From positions 1-21,916 of the forward strand of contig JAKSPV010000007.1 in NCBI GenBank assembly GCA_024404475.1: a DNA stretch of 21,916 nt, given 5' to 3'. The stretch is from Clostridia bacterium (GTDB lineage: Bacteria; Bacillota; Clostridia; Oscillospirales; CAG-272). Each line of letters starts with the position of its first letter. The first letter of the stretch is position 1. This document shows positions 7,512 through 15,065 of this stretch, one piece after another. The notes beneath the pieces were generated by a model. The model ran no database searches. It had not been told where the DNA came from and saw only the letters and a program-made list of their open reading frames with translations. The position numbers and the translations under genes were made by a program.

Positions 7512-7547
7512 CGCCGCACGTTTCACAACACCGAAAAGGAGCTGCCC

Positions 7548-8750
7548 ATGAAGCAATCGCAAAAGCCATCCCTCTGGCAAACGAGGAACGAACTTCCTTC
7601 GCTGCCGCACGGCGCCGCCGCCGCGCTCATGATCCTCGTCGCCGCGCTCGCGGGCGTTTTTGCCGCGACCGAAACGACGGTCCTCGTGATGACGCTCGTC
7701 ACGGCGATCTATGCGTCGCTCCTTCTTCTATACCGCTCGCCGCTCGTGCTCCTGCCCGTCCCGGCGGCGTACCTCATCGCGTTTTTCCTCTATAAGAGCC
7801 CGCTCACCGCGCTGCTCTCGCTCGCGTTCGCTCCGTGCGCCGCCGTGATCGCCGTCTCGGTGTTCCGGCGCCGCAAATGTTTCCGCACGACGATCACGCT
7901 GACGGCCGTTTCGCTCGCCGTCGCCGCCGGCTGCACGGCACTCATGCTGTACCTTTCTTTCGGCTCCGTTTCGGAGGGCATCACGGCGGTCTTCGCCGCG
8001 ATCGATCAATCGCTTGCCGACACGTGGACGCTCATGATCACACAGCTCGGCGCAGCCAATGCTGCCGAATACGAAGAGGTCTGGCGCTCTGTCACCGCCA
8101 ACTACAAGTTCATCCTTCCCGGCGCCGTCATCAGCACGGCGATGATCGCCTCGTGGGCCGCCTGCAAGCTGACGCACCGCATCCTCGTCTGGCTGCACGC
8201 GGACAAATCGTTCTTCCGGAAGAAATGGACGGTCATGGTGCCCGTCGCATGGGCGTACGCGTATATCATCGTCACGGTCTCGGTGCTCGTCGTGTCGCTC
8301 CTGCTCCTGACAAGTGACACCGAGTGGCCGCTCTACCTCATCACCAATCTGATCGCCGTTACCGAGCCGCCGCTCATCGCGATCGGCTTCCGCCGCTTCC
8401 GGCTGACGCTTCGCCGGCTGCGTCGCCGCGGCTTCATCTTCCCGTATATCCTCCTCGTCATCGGGCTGGTCGCCTTTGCGTGCTGCATGGGCGTCACGTT
8501 CCTGCCGTTCCTGCTCGCCTACACGGGCGCGATGTACGTGATCCGCCGCCACAAGGCAAAGAAACTCAAAAAGATGCTCGAAGAGAGCGGGCAGGCCCCG
8601 ATCTGGACGGCACCCGCCGACTCCGGGGAAAAGCCGGACAATGGCGCACCGGATAACGGTGACAGCGGTGACACGACGGCGGAACAACAGCCGGACGCAC
8701 CGGAAAACGATCCCGACGACGACTCCGACGACGGCGACTCCGAAAACTGA
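7548..8750 (+). CDS. yybS: YybS-like polytopic membrane protein (DUF2232)
   Basis: A 400-residue integral membrane protein of unknown function. Hydrophobic segments lie around residues 25-40, 45-64, 65-78, 82-100, 110-135, 180-202, 225-250, 258-285 and 298-325, with basic loops (RRFRLTLRRLRRR, about 282-294) between. The last 50 or so residues form a polar tail rich in Asp, Glu, Asn and Gly, probably disordered. I assign YybS/DUF2232 mainly because it directly precedes gdpP-rplI-dnaB, the position yybS holds in Bacillus; the sequence match is less diagnostic. The start at 7548 has an AAAAGGAG site 6 bases upstream, and the stop codon is 55 bases before gdpP. Members of this family often have a more regular eight-helix core, and the acidic tail is an addition worth noting. 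Confidence 0.75.
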   Translation: MKQSQKPSLWQTRNELPSLPHGAAAALMILVAALAGVFAATETTVLVMTLVTAIYASLLLLYRSPLVLLPVPAAYLIAFFLYKSPLTALLSLAFAPCAAVIAVSVFRRRKCFRTTITLTAVSLAVAAGCTALMLYLSFGSVSEGITAVFAAIDQSLADTWTLMITQLGAANAAEYEEVWRSVTANYKFILPGAVISTAMIASWAACKLTHRILVWLHADKSFFRKKWTVMVPVAWAYAYIIVTVSVLVVSLLLLTSDTEWPLYLITNLIAVTEPPLIAIGFRRFRLTLRRLRRRGFIFPYILLVIGLVAFACCMGVTFLPFLLAYTGAMYVIRRHKAKKLKKMLEESGQAPIWTAPADSGEKPDNGAPDNGDSGDTTAEQQPDAPENDPDDDSDDGDSEN

Positions 8751-8805
8751 AACACAAAAACAAAGCGCTGATTTTCCCCATCTTCGCGGAAAGGAACACA
8801 GCTCT

Positions 8806-10821
8806 ATGCAGAAAAAGAATGAAAAGATCAACTCGACGCCCGGTCTTCGCGGCATCCTTATCGCCGCAGGCGGAGCCGTCCTCGCGCTCGTGCTCTTCAC
8901 GGTGCTCACCGTACTCTCGTGCCCTGCACTCCCGACGGGTATCATCCTGACCGTCGTCTATATCGCGGCAGTCGCCGTCTGGCTTTACCTCGCCGCACGG
9001 CGCAGCCGGAAGCAGACCGCCGAGGCCGGCTCGCTGAACCCCGTGCTCGGCAACATCATGCTCGACATGGTGCAAAAGCTCCCGGATCCCGTCTTCATCT
9101 GCGACGAGATCTCCGAGCGCATCATCTGGCACAACAAGGCGCTCTCCGCCCTCTCCGATTCCAAAAAGCTGCTCCACGGCATGACGGTCGGTTCCCTCGT
9201 CGGCAAGACCGCCGCACAGCTCATGAACGAGAGCGACGATACACGCACCGTCGCCGTCGCCGGGCGCTTCTTCCGCACGAAGGGCTACCGCATCCACTCG
9301 GCGGAACGCACGTTCCTGCTTCTGATCCTCGATGAAGTCACCGAGCTCGAAGAGCTCCGCTCCCATATCGACAACCGCAACCTCGTCGTCGGCTACGTCA
9401 TGATCGACAACGTGGACGAAATGCTCCAGTACGAGCAGGAACGCTACCGCTCCGTCGCTTCCAAGATCGACACGATCCTCCGCGACTGGGCAGCGGACGC
9501 CGCCGGCATCCTCAAAGAATACGAAAGAGACCGCTACCTCTTCCTCATGACGCGCGAGAACTTCCGCCGCTTCACGGCGGATAAATTCGGCGTGCTCGAT
9601 ACGATCCGCGACATCCACTTCGGCGACGCCAGCCAGCCCGTCACGATCTCCGTCGGCTTTGCCGACGTCACCGGCTCCTATACCGAAAAAGAAAAAGCCG
9701 CGCAGGCGGCTCTCGATACCGCGCTCCAGCGCGGCGGCGACCAGATCGTCGTCAAGGGCGACGGCGAACTCGAATTCTACGGCGGCCGGACGAAGACCGT
9801 CCAGAAGCGGACGCGCGTCCGTTCCCGCGTCGTCGCCACCGAGCTCGTCGCCATGATCTCCCGTGCCTCCGGCGTCCTCATCATGGGACACCGCTTCGCG
9901 GACTTCGACGCCTTCGGCTCCGCCGTCGGCCTCGCACGCATCTGTATGTTCTGCGGCGTGGACGTCCACGTCATCGTGAACAAGAACGACCCGAACCTCC
10001 GCGGCTGCCTCGAAATGCTCGAGGATGAGCCCGCCTACCGCGGCGTCTTTGTCGACAGCGAGACGGGACTCGACCTCGTCCGCACCGACACGCTTCTGAT
10101 CATCACCGACGTCAACAACCCGAAGACGTACGAGTGTCCCGAACTCGCCGAGAACTGCGACCGCATCGTCATCATCGACCACCACCGCAAGTCCTCCGAG
10201 TTCCCGCGCGAGCCCGTCCTATCCTATATCGAGCCGTCGGCGGCCGCCGCCTCCGAGCTCGTCTCCGAAATGCTCGAGCAGATCCTGCCCGACGAGGACC
10301 TTCTCCCCGCCGAAGCCAACCTCCTGCTCGCCGGCATCCTCCTCGATACCAAGCAGTTCTCGAAGAACACCGGCACCCGGACGTTCTCCGCGGCGCTCTA
10401 TCTCCGCGACAGAGGCGCCGATCCCGCGGCGGCACAGGAGCTCTTCCGCACCGAGCTCGACGACTTCCTCCGTGAAGCGAAATTCCACTCCGACGTTGAG
10501 ATCTACCGCGAGGCGGTGGCGATCGCCGTCGCTCCCGACGGTGGCGACGCGGCAGACCGCGTCGCCGCGGCAAAAGCCGCCGATCGCCTGCTCTCCGTGA
10601 CGGGCGTCGAAGCATCCTTCGCCATCATCCGGATCGGCGACAAGATCCACGTCTCCGCACGCTCCGCCGGCAAGATCAACGTCCAGCTCATTCTGGAATC
10701 CTGCGGCGGCGGCGGTCACTTCGACTCTGCCGGCGCACAGCTCGAAACTTCCGACACCGCCTCTGCCGTCCGCACGCTCAAACGCGCGATCGACGAATTC
10801 ATCGACGGCACAGCCGACTGA
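8806..10821 (+). CDS. gdpP: Cyclic-di-AMP phosphodiesterase GdpP (DHH/DHHA1)
   Basis: Membrane-anchored enzyme that hydrolyses the second messenger c-di-AMP to pApA; it affects cell-wall and osmotic homeostasis in Firmicutes. It has 671 residues (B. subtilis GdpP is about 659). Order: two N-terminal transmembrane helices (about 15-37 and 42-63), a PAS-like region (about 80-175), a degenerate GGDEF domain (about 195-320) and the DHH domain. The DHH metal ligands are visible: MGHRFADFD (H362, D366, D368), ITDV (D435), IDHH (458-460) and LLDTKQ (D514). The DHHA1 domain ends with GGGGHFDSAGA (634-644). The PAS part should bind heme if typical, but I cannot confirm the residues. I set the start at 8806, after AAGGA, because the in-frame extension to 8641 overlaps yybS and encodes no membrane-like sequence. 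rplI follows 35 bases later. Confidence 0.94.
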   Translation: MQKKNEKINSTPGLRGILIAAGGAVLALVLFTVLTVLSCPALPTGIILTVVYIAAVAVWLYLAARRSRKQTAEAGSLNPVLGNIMLDMVQKLPDPVFICDEISERIIWHNKALSALSDSKKLLHGMTVGSLVGKTAAQLMNESDDTRTVAVAGRFFRTKGYRIHSAERTFLLLILDEVTELEELRSHIDNRNLVVGYVMIDNVDEMLQYEQERYRSVASKIDTILRDWAADAAGILKEYERDRYLFLMTRENFRRFTADKFGVLDTIRDIHFGDASQPVTISVGFADVTGSYTEKEKAAQAALDTALQRGGDQIVVKGDGELEFYGGRTKTVQKRTRVRSRVVATELVAMISRASGVLIMGHRFADFDAFGSAVGLARICMFCGVDVHVIVNKNDPNLRGCLEMLEDEPAYRGVFVDSETGLDLVRTDTLLIITDVNNPKTYECPELAENCDRIVIIDHHRKSSEFPREPVLSYIEPSAAAASELVSEMLEQILPDEDLLPAEANLLLAGILLDTKQFSKNTGTRTFSAALYLRDRGADPAAAQELFRTELDDFLREAKFHSDVEIYREAVAIAVAPDGGDAADRVAAAKAADRLLSVTGVEASFAIIRIGDKIHVSARSAGKINVQLILESCGGGGHFDSAGAQLETSDTASAVRTLKRAIDEFIDGTAD

Positions 10822-10856
10822 AACTGAAAAATCATTTCCCGAAAGGACATACCCAC

Positions 10857-11300
10857 ATGAAAGTCGTACTTCTCACTGACGTCAAAGGTCAGGGCAAAAA
10901 AGATCAGATCATCGACGTATCCGACGGATACGCACGTAATTTTCTCCTGCCGCGCAAGCTCGCCGCCGTCGCCGACGCCGCGGCGCTGAACGACGCGAAG
11001 AACAAGGAAGCCGCGCGCCTGCACAAGATCGAAGTCGAAAAGGCCGCCGCAAACGAAGCGAAAGCCAAACTCGAAGGTGTCCTCGTGAAACTCCGCGGCA
11101 CCGCCGGTGCCGACGGCCGCCTCTACGGCTCGTTCGGCTCGAAGGACATCGCCGAGGCGCTGAAAGAGCAGACCGGCATCGAGATCGACCGCCGCAAGAT
11201 CGTCGTGGACGCGCCGATCAAGGCATACGGCACCTACCAGTTCGACGTCAAGCTCTACCCGGAGATCACCGGAAAAGTCAACGTGCTCGTCGCGGAATAA
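10857..11300 (+). CDS. rplI: 50S ribosomal protein bL9
   Basis: A 147-residue ribosomal protein of the large subunit that binds 23S rRNA near the L1 region. The N-terminal domain carries the hallmark series MKVVLLTDVKGQGKKDQI (1-18), DVSDGYARNFLLPRKLA (20-36), followed by the long connecting helix rich in Ala, Lys and Glu (about 40-75) and a C-terminal domain with GSFGSKDIAEAL (about 97-108). Length and layout are normal. The start at 10857 follows GAAAGGA. It stands between gdpP and dnaB, the conserved Firmicutes order, with 51 bases to dnaB and no terminator in between. Confidence 0.97.
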   Translation: MKVVLLTDVKGQGKKDQIIDVSDGYARNFLLPRKLAAVADAAALNDAKNKEAARLHKIEVEKAAANEAKAKLEGVLVKLRGTAGADGRLYGSFGSKDIAEALKEQTGIEIDRRKIVVDAPIKAYGTYQFDVKLYPEITGKVNVLVAE

Positions 11301-11351
11301 GCGGCGGCGCGGGGATCCTCTACTCTGACAGAAACAGGAGATTTTCCCGTT

Positions 11352-12674
11352 ATGAATGAAGAACTGACACGCAGAATGCCCTTCTCGCTCGAGGCGGAGC
11401 AGTCTGTGCTCGGCGCGATCCTCATCAACCCCGAGTGCTTCAACGACCTTGCCGGGCTTCTCACCGTCGAGGACTTCCAGCTCGAGGAGCATCGCGACAT
11501 CTATAACGTGATGCAGTCGATGTACCTGAAAAGCAGGGAGATCGACGTCGTCACGCTGATCGACGAGCTCGTCAAAAACGGTACCTGCGACGAGGCGGGC
11601 GGCAAGGAGTACATCCGGCTCATCGCCGAACTCGTCCCCTCCTCCGCGAACGTCAAGGACTACGCGAACATCGTCCGCGAGAAGGCCCTGCTCCGCTCGC
11701 TCATCACGACCTGCGGCGAGATCACCGAGGACGCTTTCAGCGAGCAGGACGACGCCGACCGGCAGCTCGAACTCGCCGAGGCAAAGATCTTCGCGATCGC
11801 GGAAAAGCGCGAGAACAAGGGCTTCACGCATATCAAGGACGCCCTCGTCGGCGTCTACCAGCACCTGCAGGACGTGAAGAACGATCCCATCGGCTCAATG
11901 GGCGTCCCGACCGGCTTCTCCGGTCTTGACCGCGTGCTCGTCGGCCTCGGCAAATCCGACCTCGTGCTCGTCGGCGCGCGCCCCGGCATGGGCAAAACGA
12001 GTTTTGCCCTCAACATCGCGACGAACGTCGCCCGCTCGACGAAAAAGACCGTCTGCATCTTCTCGCTCGAGATGTCCACGGAACAGCTCATCACCCGTAT
12101 GCTCGCGAGCGAGGCGCTCGTGGACAGCTATAAGCTCCGCTCCGGCGACCTCCCCGACGAGGACTGGACGAAACTCGCGCACGCCGCATCGTCCCTCTCC
12201 GGAACGGATATTCTGATCGACGATACGTCCGGCATCACGGTGTCCGGCATGAAATCGAAACTCCGCCGCGTCAAGAATCTCGGGCTCGTCGTCATCGACT
12301 ACCTGCAGCTCATGCAGAGTGAGCGCCGCATCGACAACCGCGTGCAGGAAGTTGCCGATATCTCCCGCAGCATGAAGCTCCTTGCGAAAGAGCTGATGGT
12401 GCCGGTCATCTGCTGTGCACAGCTCTCCCGCGGACCCGAATCCCGCAACGACAAGCGCCCGATGCTGTCTGATCTCCGCGACTCTGGCGCGATCGAACAG
12501 GACGCCGATATGGTCCTGTTTCTGTACCGTGACGAATACTACAACACCGAATCGGAGAAATCCGCCGAGGTCATCGTGGCGAAGAACCGTCACGGCTCGC
12601 TCGGCAACGTGAAAATGGGCTGGCTCGGCCAGTACACGAAATTCACGACGCTCGAGGTCGGCCCCGAGGGTTGA
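11352..12674 (+). CDS. dnaB: Replicative DNA helicase DnaB (DnaC in Bacillus nomenclature)
   Basis: Hexameric replication-fork helicase of 440 residues, the usual size. N-terminal DnaB domain: MPFSLEAEQSVLGAIL (9-24) through about residue 105. C-terminal RecA-like domain: GARPGMGKTSFALN (208-221, Walker A); SLEMSTEQL (238-246); LVVIDYLQLM (312-321, Walker B); AQLSRGPESR (356-365); and DLRDSGAIEQDAD (374-386). No intein or insertion interrupts it. The ATG at 11352 follows ACAGGAG. It closes the yybS-gdpP-rplI-dnaB series, and a strong terminator stands 13 bases after the stop codon. Confidence 0.97.
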   Translation: MNEELTRRMPFSLEAEQSVLGAILINPECFNDLAGLLTVEDFQLEEHRDIYNVMQSMYLKSREIDVVTLIDELVKNGTCDEAGGKEYIRLIAELVPSSANVKDYANIVREKALLRSLITTCGEITEDAFSEQDDADRQLELAEAKIFAIAEKRENKGFTHIKDALVGVYQHLQDVKNDPIGSMGVPTGFSGLDRVLVGLGKSDLVLVGARPGMGKTSFALNIATNVARSTKKTVCIFSLEMSTEQLITRMLASEALVDSYKLRSGDLPDEDWTKLAHAASSLSGTDILIDDTSGITVSGMKSKLRRVKNLGLVVIDYLQLMQSERRIDNRVQEVADISRSMKLLAKELMVPVICCAQLSRGPESRNDKRPMLSDLRDSGAIEQDADMVLFLYRDEYYNTESEKSAEVIVAKNRHGSLGNVKMGWLGQYTKFTTLEVGPEG

Positions 12675-12686
12675 CGAAACAAAAAA

Positions 12687-12717
12687 GAAAAGCCGGACCT
12701 TTCGGTCCGGCTTTTTC
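12687..12717. terminator. Bidirectional terminator between convergent dnaB and the oxidoreductase gene
   Basis: AAAAGCCGGACC (12688-12699) pairs perfectly with GGTCCGGCTTTT (12704-12715) around a four-base TTTC loop: a 12-bp stem. T-rich flanks occur on both strands. It serves dnaB (plus) and the Gfo/Idh gene ending at 12722 (minus). Confidence 0.92.
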
Positions 12718-12721
12718 TGTC

Positions 12722-14017
12722 TTATTTTGCAAAGTCGTCCTCGTTCAGGAACTCGGAGATCTGAACCTGACGGTGCTCGCGCATCGAGATGTTGGACGCG
12801 ATGCCGATCGCAATGGAGTACGCGCCGGCTCTCGTGTCGGCGAGCTGATGCAGCGGATCGGGCGTGCCCGCAGGTGCGCGGAAGATCATCGCACGCATGA
12901 CGGGGTCGGAGCCGCCGTGCCCGCCGAGGTTGTCCTTCGACAGGTGGCTCATGCCGGTCATCGTCTGCGTCGTCATCGAGCCCTCTTTGAACTTGTAGGT
13001 GATGAGCTCGTTCATGCGGTTGTAGATCTTGATGTCCTTGATCGGGTCATCTTCATGATAACCGGATTCGAGGCGGGACAGCTCCATGCGGCCCTTCGTG
13101 CCGTTGAAGACGATCTTCATGCCCTCTGTCGGGCTGTGCGCGGTCAGCGAGTAGGAGGCAACGCAGCCCTTCTTGTACTTGACGCTGACGGAGACGCTGT
13201 CTTCGATGTCGATGCGGTCGCCGAAGACGCACTGATCGCGGATGTAATGGTCGCCGTCGTCCTCGGTCTCGGCGTACATGGTCTTGTAGAAGGGATCAGC
13301 CGCCATGTCGAAGTAGAATTCGCACTCGTTTGCGTACGGGCAGCCGGTGCAGCGGACGGAGCGATGCTCGCGGTGCGGGCCGTAGAAGCGCTGCGTGCCG
13401 AAGGCGTTGACGGCCTCGGGCTCGTCGTCGAGCCACCAGTTCATAAGGTCGAAGTGGTGGGTGGACTTATGGATGAGGAGCGAGCCGGAGTTCTTGCGCT
13501 CGGCGTGCCAGCGGCGGAAGTAGTCGGCGCCGTGGGAGGTATCGAGCAGCCATTCGTAGTGGATGGAGAGGACGTCGCCGATGATGCCGCTCTGGAGGAT
13601 CTCCTTGACGCGGATGTACAGCGGCATGAAGCGGAGGTTGAAGGTGACGCGGACGCGGTGGCCGGTGCGCTTCTCTGCTTCGAGGATCTTGGCGAGCATT
13701 TTCTCGTCGGTAGTCAGCGGCTTCTCGGAGATGACGTCGTAGCCCTTATCGAGAGCACGGACGATATATTCGCAGTGCATGCAGTCTCTCGTCGTGACAA
13801 CGACGACGTCCGGCTTCACGGTATCGAGCATCGTGTCGAAATCGTCAAACACGGGCGTGTCGGGCTGATTTGCCAGCGTGACGGCGGCGTGCGCGCGCTT
13901 CTTGTTGATGTCGTAAACGCCGCAAAGTTCAACGCAATCTTTCAGTTCGCTGGTCATCGGCATGAGGTACGCCTGCGTGCCGCGATGGCCGGTACCGACC
14001 AATACAACTCTTTTCAT
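12722..14017 (-). CDS. Gfo/Idh/MocA-family NAD(P)-dependent oxidoreductase
   Basis: A probable cytoplasmic sugar or inositol-type dehydrogenase of 431 residues. The N-terminal Rossmann domain opens MKRVVLVGTGHRG (1-13). SEKPLTT (97-103) holds the catalytic-site EKP motif, and the C-terminal alpha/beta domain includes HKSTHHFDLMNWW (183-195), where conserved His and Asp residues line the substrate site. A cysteine group, C223, C226 and C232, lies in a short insertion, so a metal-binding loop is possible. I chose the ATG at 14017, which follows AAGGAG by 8 bases; an in-frame ATG at 14074 adds 19 unconserved-looking residues and overlaps the leader. It is monocistronic, with a promoter at 14080-14108. 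The substrate cannot be deduced: no transporter or sugar kinase gene is adjacent. Confidence 0.88.
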   Translation of the reverse strand: MKRVVLVGTGHRGTQAYLMPMTSELKDCVELCGVYDINKKRAHAAVTLANQPDTPVFDDFDTMLDTVKPDVVVVTTRDCMHCEYIVRALDKGYDVISEKPLTTDEKMLAKILEAEKRTGHRVRVTFNLRFMPLYIRVKEILQSGIIGDVLSIHYEWLLDTSHGADYFRRWHAERKNSGSLLIHKSTHHFDLMNWWLDDEPEAVNAFGTQRFYGPHREHRSVRCTGCPYANECEFYFDMAADPFYKTMYAETEDDGDHYIRDQCVFGDRIDIEDSVSVSVKYKKGCVASYSLTAHSPTEGMKIVFNGTKGRMELSRLESGYHEDDPIKDIKIYNRMNELITYKFKEGSMTTQTMTGMSHLSKDNLGGHGGSDPVMRAMIFRAPAGTPDPLHQLADTRAGAYSIAIGIASNISMREHRQVQISEFLNEDDFAK

Positions 14018-14079
14018 GATGTTGCTCCTTATGAAAACAAATTTCATTTTGATTTTCCGGGCAATCTTGTCCAAATACC

Positions 14080-14108
14080 ATTATACAATATTCTCGCGGG
14101 TTTTGCAA
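14080..14108 (-). promoter_or_regulatory. Sigma-A type promoter for the Gfo/Idh oxidoreductase gene
   Basis: On the minus strand, TTGCAA (14108-14103), a 17-base spacer and a perfect TATAAT (14085-14080). The start codon at 14017 is about 62 bases downstream. Confidence 0.75.
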
Positions 14109-14121
14109 TGCCGCCGGACGA

Positions 14122-14147
14122 TTTTTCGCCCGGATTTAGGCGAAAAA
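14122..14147. repeat. Inverted repeat between divergent promoters, candidate operator
   Basis: TTTTTCGCC (14122-14130) and GGCGAAAAA (14139-14147) form a perfect 9-bp inverted repeat around 8 bases. It has no following T-run on either strand, so it is not an obvious terminator. It lies between the oxidoreductase -35 (14103-14108) and the nrdG -35 (14174-14179). A second small palindrome, AAGAAA-TG-TTTCTT, adjoins it at 14146-14159. Confidence 0.5.
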
Positions 14148-14173
14148 GAAATGTTTCTTCCGCGCCGCGGTCA

Positions 14174-14202
14174 TTGACTTCCCCGGGGCAATCGGATATA
14201 AT
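14174..14202 (+). promoter_or_regulatory. Sigma-A type promoter for nrdG
   Basis: TTGACT (14174-14179), a 17-base spacer and a perfect TATAAT (14197-14202), about 41 bases before the nrdG ATG. Confidence 0.85.
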
Positions 14203-14243
14203 AAAGGAAGATTGATCGGAACACGCGCACGGAGGACTATTTC

Positions 14244-14939
14244 ATGATCATTCACGGTTTTCAGAAAATGACGCTTCTGGACTACCCGTCCAAGGTCGCC
14301 TGCACCGTCTTTACCGCGGGCTGCAATTTCCGCTGCCCGTTCTGTCATAACGCCCCGCTCGTCACGCGCCTCAAAGCCGAGGACGCCTTCACCGAGGAAG
14401 AGATCCTTTCCTATCTTGGAAAGCGCCGCGGGCTTCTCGACGGCGTCTGCGTCACCGGCGGCGAGCCGCTCTTGCAGGACGATTTTCTCGCGTTCGCCGC
14501 GAAAGTGAAAGCGATGGGCTACTCGCTGAAGCTCGACACCAACGGCAGTTTCCCCGACAAACTCCGCGAGGCGCTCGCCTCCGGGCTCGTCGATTACGTC
14601 GCCATGGACGTCAAGAACGCGCCGGAAAAGTACGTCGGGACGATCGGGAAGGACGGCTTCCTTGACGCGGTCGGAGAAAGCATCGCCCTGCTCAAAGCCG
14701 GCACGGTCGATTACGAGTTCCGCACGACAGTCTGCCGGGAAATGCACACGCCGGACGATATCGAGGCGATCGGCAAATGGATCGCCGGCGCCCCGCGGTA
14801 CTTCATCCAGGGCTTCGTCGATTCAAACGACCTCGTCGGCACCGAAACGCTGACGGCACCGGAGAGAGAAACGCTTGACGAGATGCTCCGCCGCGCGCAG
14901 AAATACGTTCCGAACGCTTCTCTCCGGGGAATTGAATAA
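14244..14939 (+). CDS. nrdG: Anaerobic ribonucleoside-triphosphate reductase activating protein (radical SAM)
   Basis: Radical-SAM activase that uses a [4Fe-4S] cluster and S-adenosylmethionine to place the glycyl radical on NrdD. It has 231 residues. The cluster motif is CNFRCPFC (C27, C31, C34), a CxxxCxxC pattern; VTGGEPLL (70-77) is the SAM-contacting GGE motif; LDTNGSFPDKL (about 97-107) and AMDVKN (about 119-124) are further radical-SAM strands. The size and opening (MIIHGFQKMTLLDYP) match the longer NrdG2 type rather than the E. coli enzyme of about 154 residues. The start has GGAGG 8 bases upstream. It has its own promoter, and nrdD follows after a 126-base gap that contains a hairpin and a second promoter. 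nrdG and nrdD may therefore be transcribed partly separately. Confidence 0.93.
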   Translation: MIIHGFQKMTLLDYPSKVACTVFTAGCNFRCPFCHNAPLVTRLKAEDAFTEEEILSYLGKRRGLLDGVCVTGGEPLLQDDFLAFAAKVKAMGYSLKLDTNGSFPDKLREALASGLVDYVAMDVKNAPEKYVGTIGKDGFLDAVGESIALLKAGTVDYEFRTTVCREMHTPDDIEAIGKWIAGAPRYFIQGFVDSNDLVGTETLTAPERETLDEMLRRAQKYVPNASLRGIE

Positions 14940-14948
14940 TTTTTTTGA

Positions 14949-14974
14949 AAAAACCACAATATATTGTGGTTTTT
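14949..14974. terminator. 26-bp perfect palindrome after nrdG, terminator-like and containing an NrdR box
   Basis: AAAAACCACAATA (14949-14961) is followed directly by its reverse complement (14962-14974). As RNA it folds to a hairpin ending in five U, a plausible intrinsic terminator 9 bases after the nrdG stop codon. Its core is also NrdR box 1, so both roles are possible. The stem is AT-rich and may be a weak terminator. Confidence 0.5.
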
Positions 14975-15001
14975 CTATTGCAAAACCACAAAATGTATGA
15001 T
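14954..15001. promoter_or_regulatory. Pair of NrdR-type boxes upstream of nrdD
   Basis: Box 1, CCACAATATATTGTGG (14954-14969), matches the core of the known NrdR box pattern acaCwAtATaTwGtgt at all central positions. Box 2, CCACAAAATGTATGAT (14986-15001), is a weaker match. Their starts are 32 bases apart, about three helical turns, the usual tandem arrangement for NrdR. Box 1 lies just upstream of the -35 and box 2 fills the promoter spacer, so binding should repress nrdD transcription. The consensus is from memory, and nrdR itself is not in the window. Confidence 0.75.
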
Positions 15002-15006
15002 ATACT
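14978..15006 (+). promoter_or_regulatory. Sigma-A type promoter for nrdD-trxB
   Basis: TTGCAA (14978-14983), a 17-base spacer and TATACT (15001-15006), 59 bases before the nrdD ATG. It is overlapped by NrdR-type box 2. Confidence 0.75.
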
Positions 15007-15065
15007 ACTCTCGCTCGGTAATCATTTTCAATCAAAATACAGTTTAACAAAGGAGTTTTGGCACC

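Noticed and set aside
8641..8805. N-terminal extension of gdpP
   Set aside because: It overlaps the end of yybS, is rich in Thr/Arg without a ribosome site, and homologues start near the membrane segment encoded from 8806.
14018..14074. 19-residue N-terminal extension of the Gfo/Idh protein
   Set aside because: The internal ATG at 14017 has a strong AAGGAG site and begins directly at the Rossmann strand; the extension lies in the leader after the promoter.
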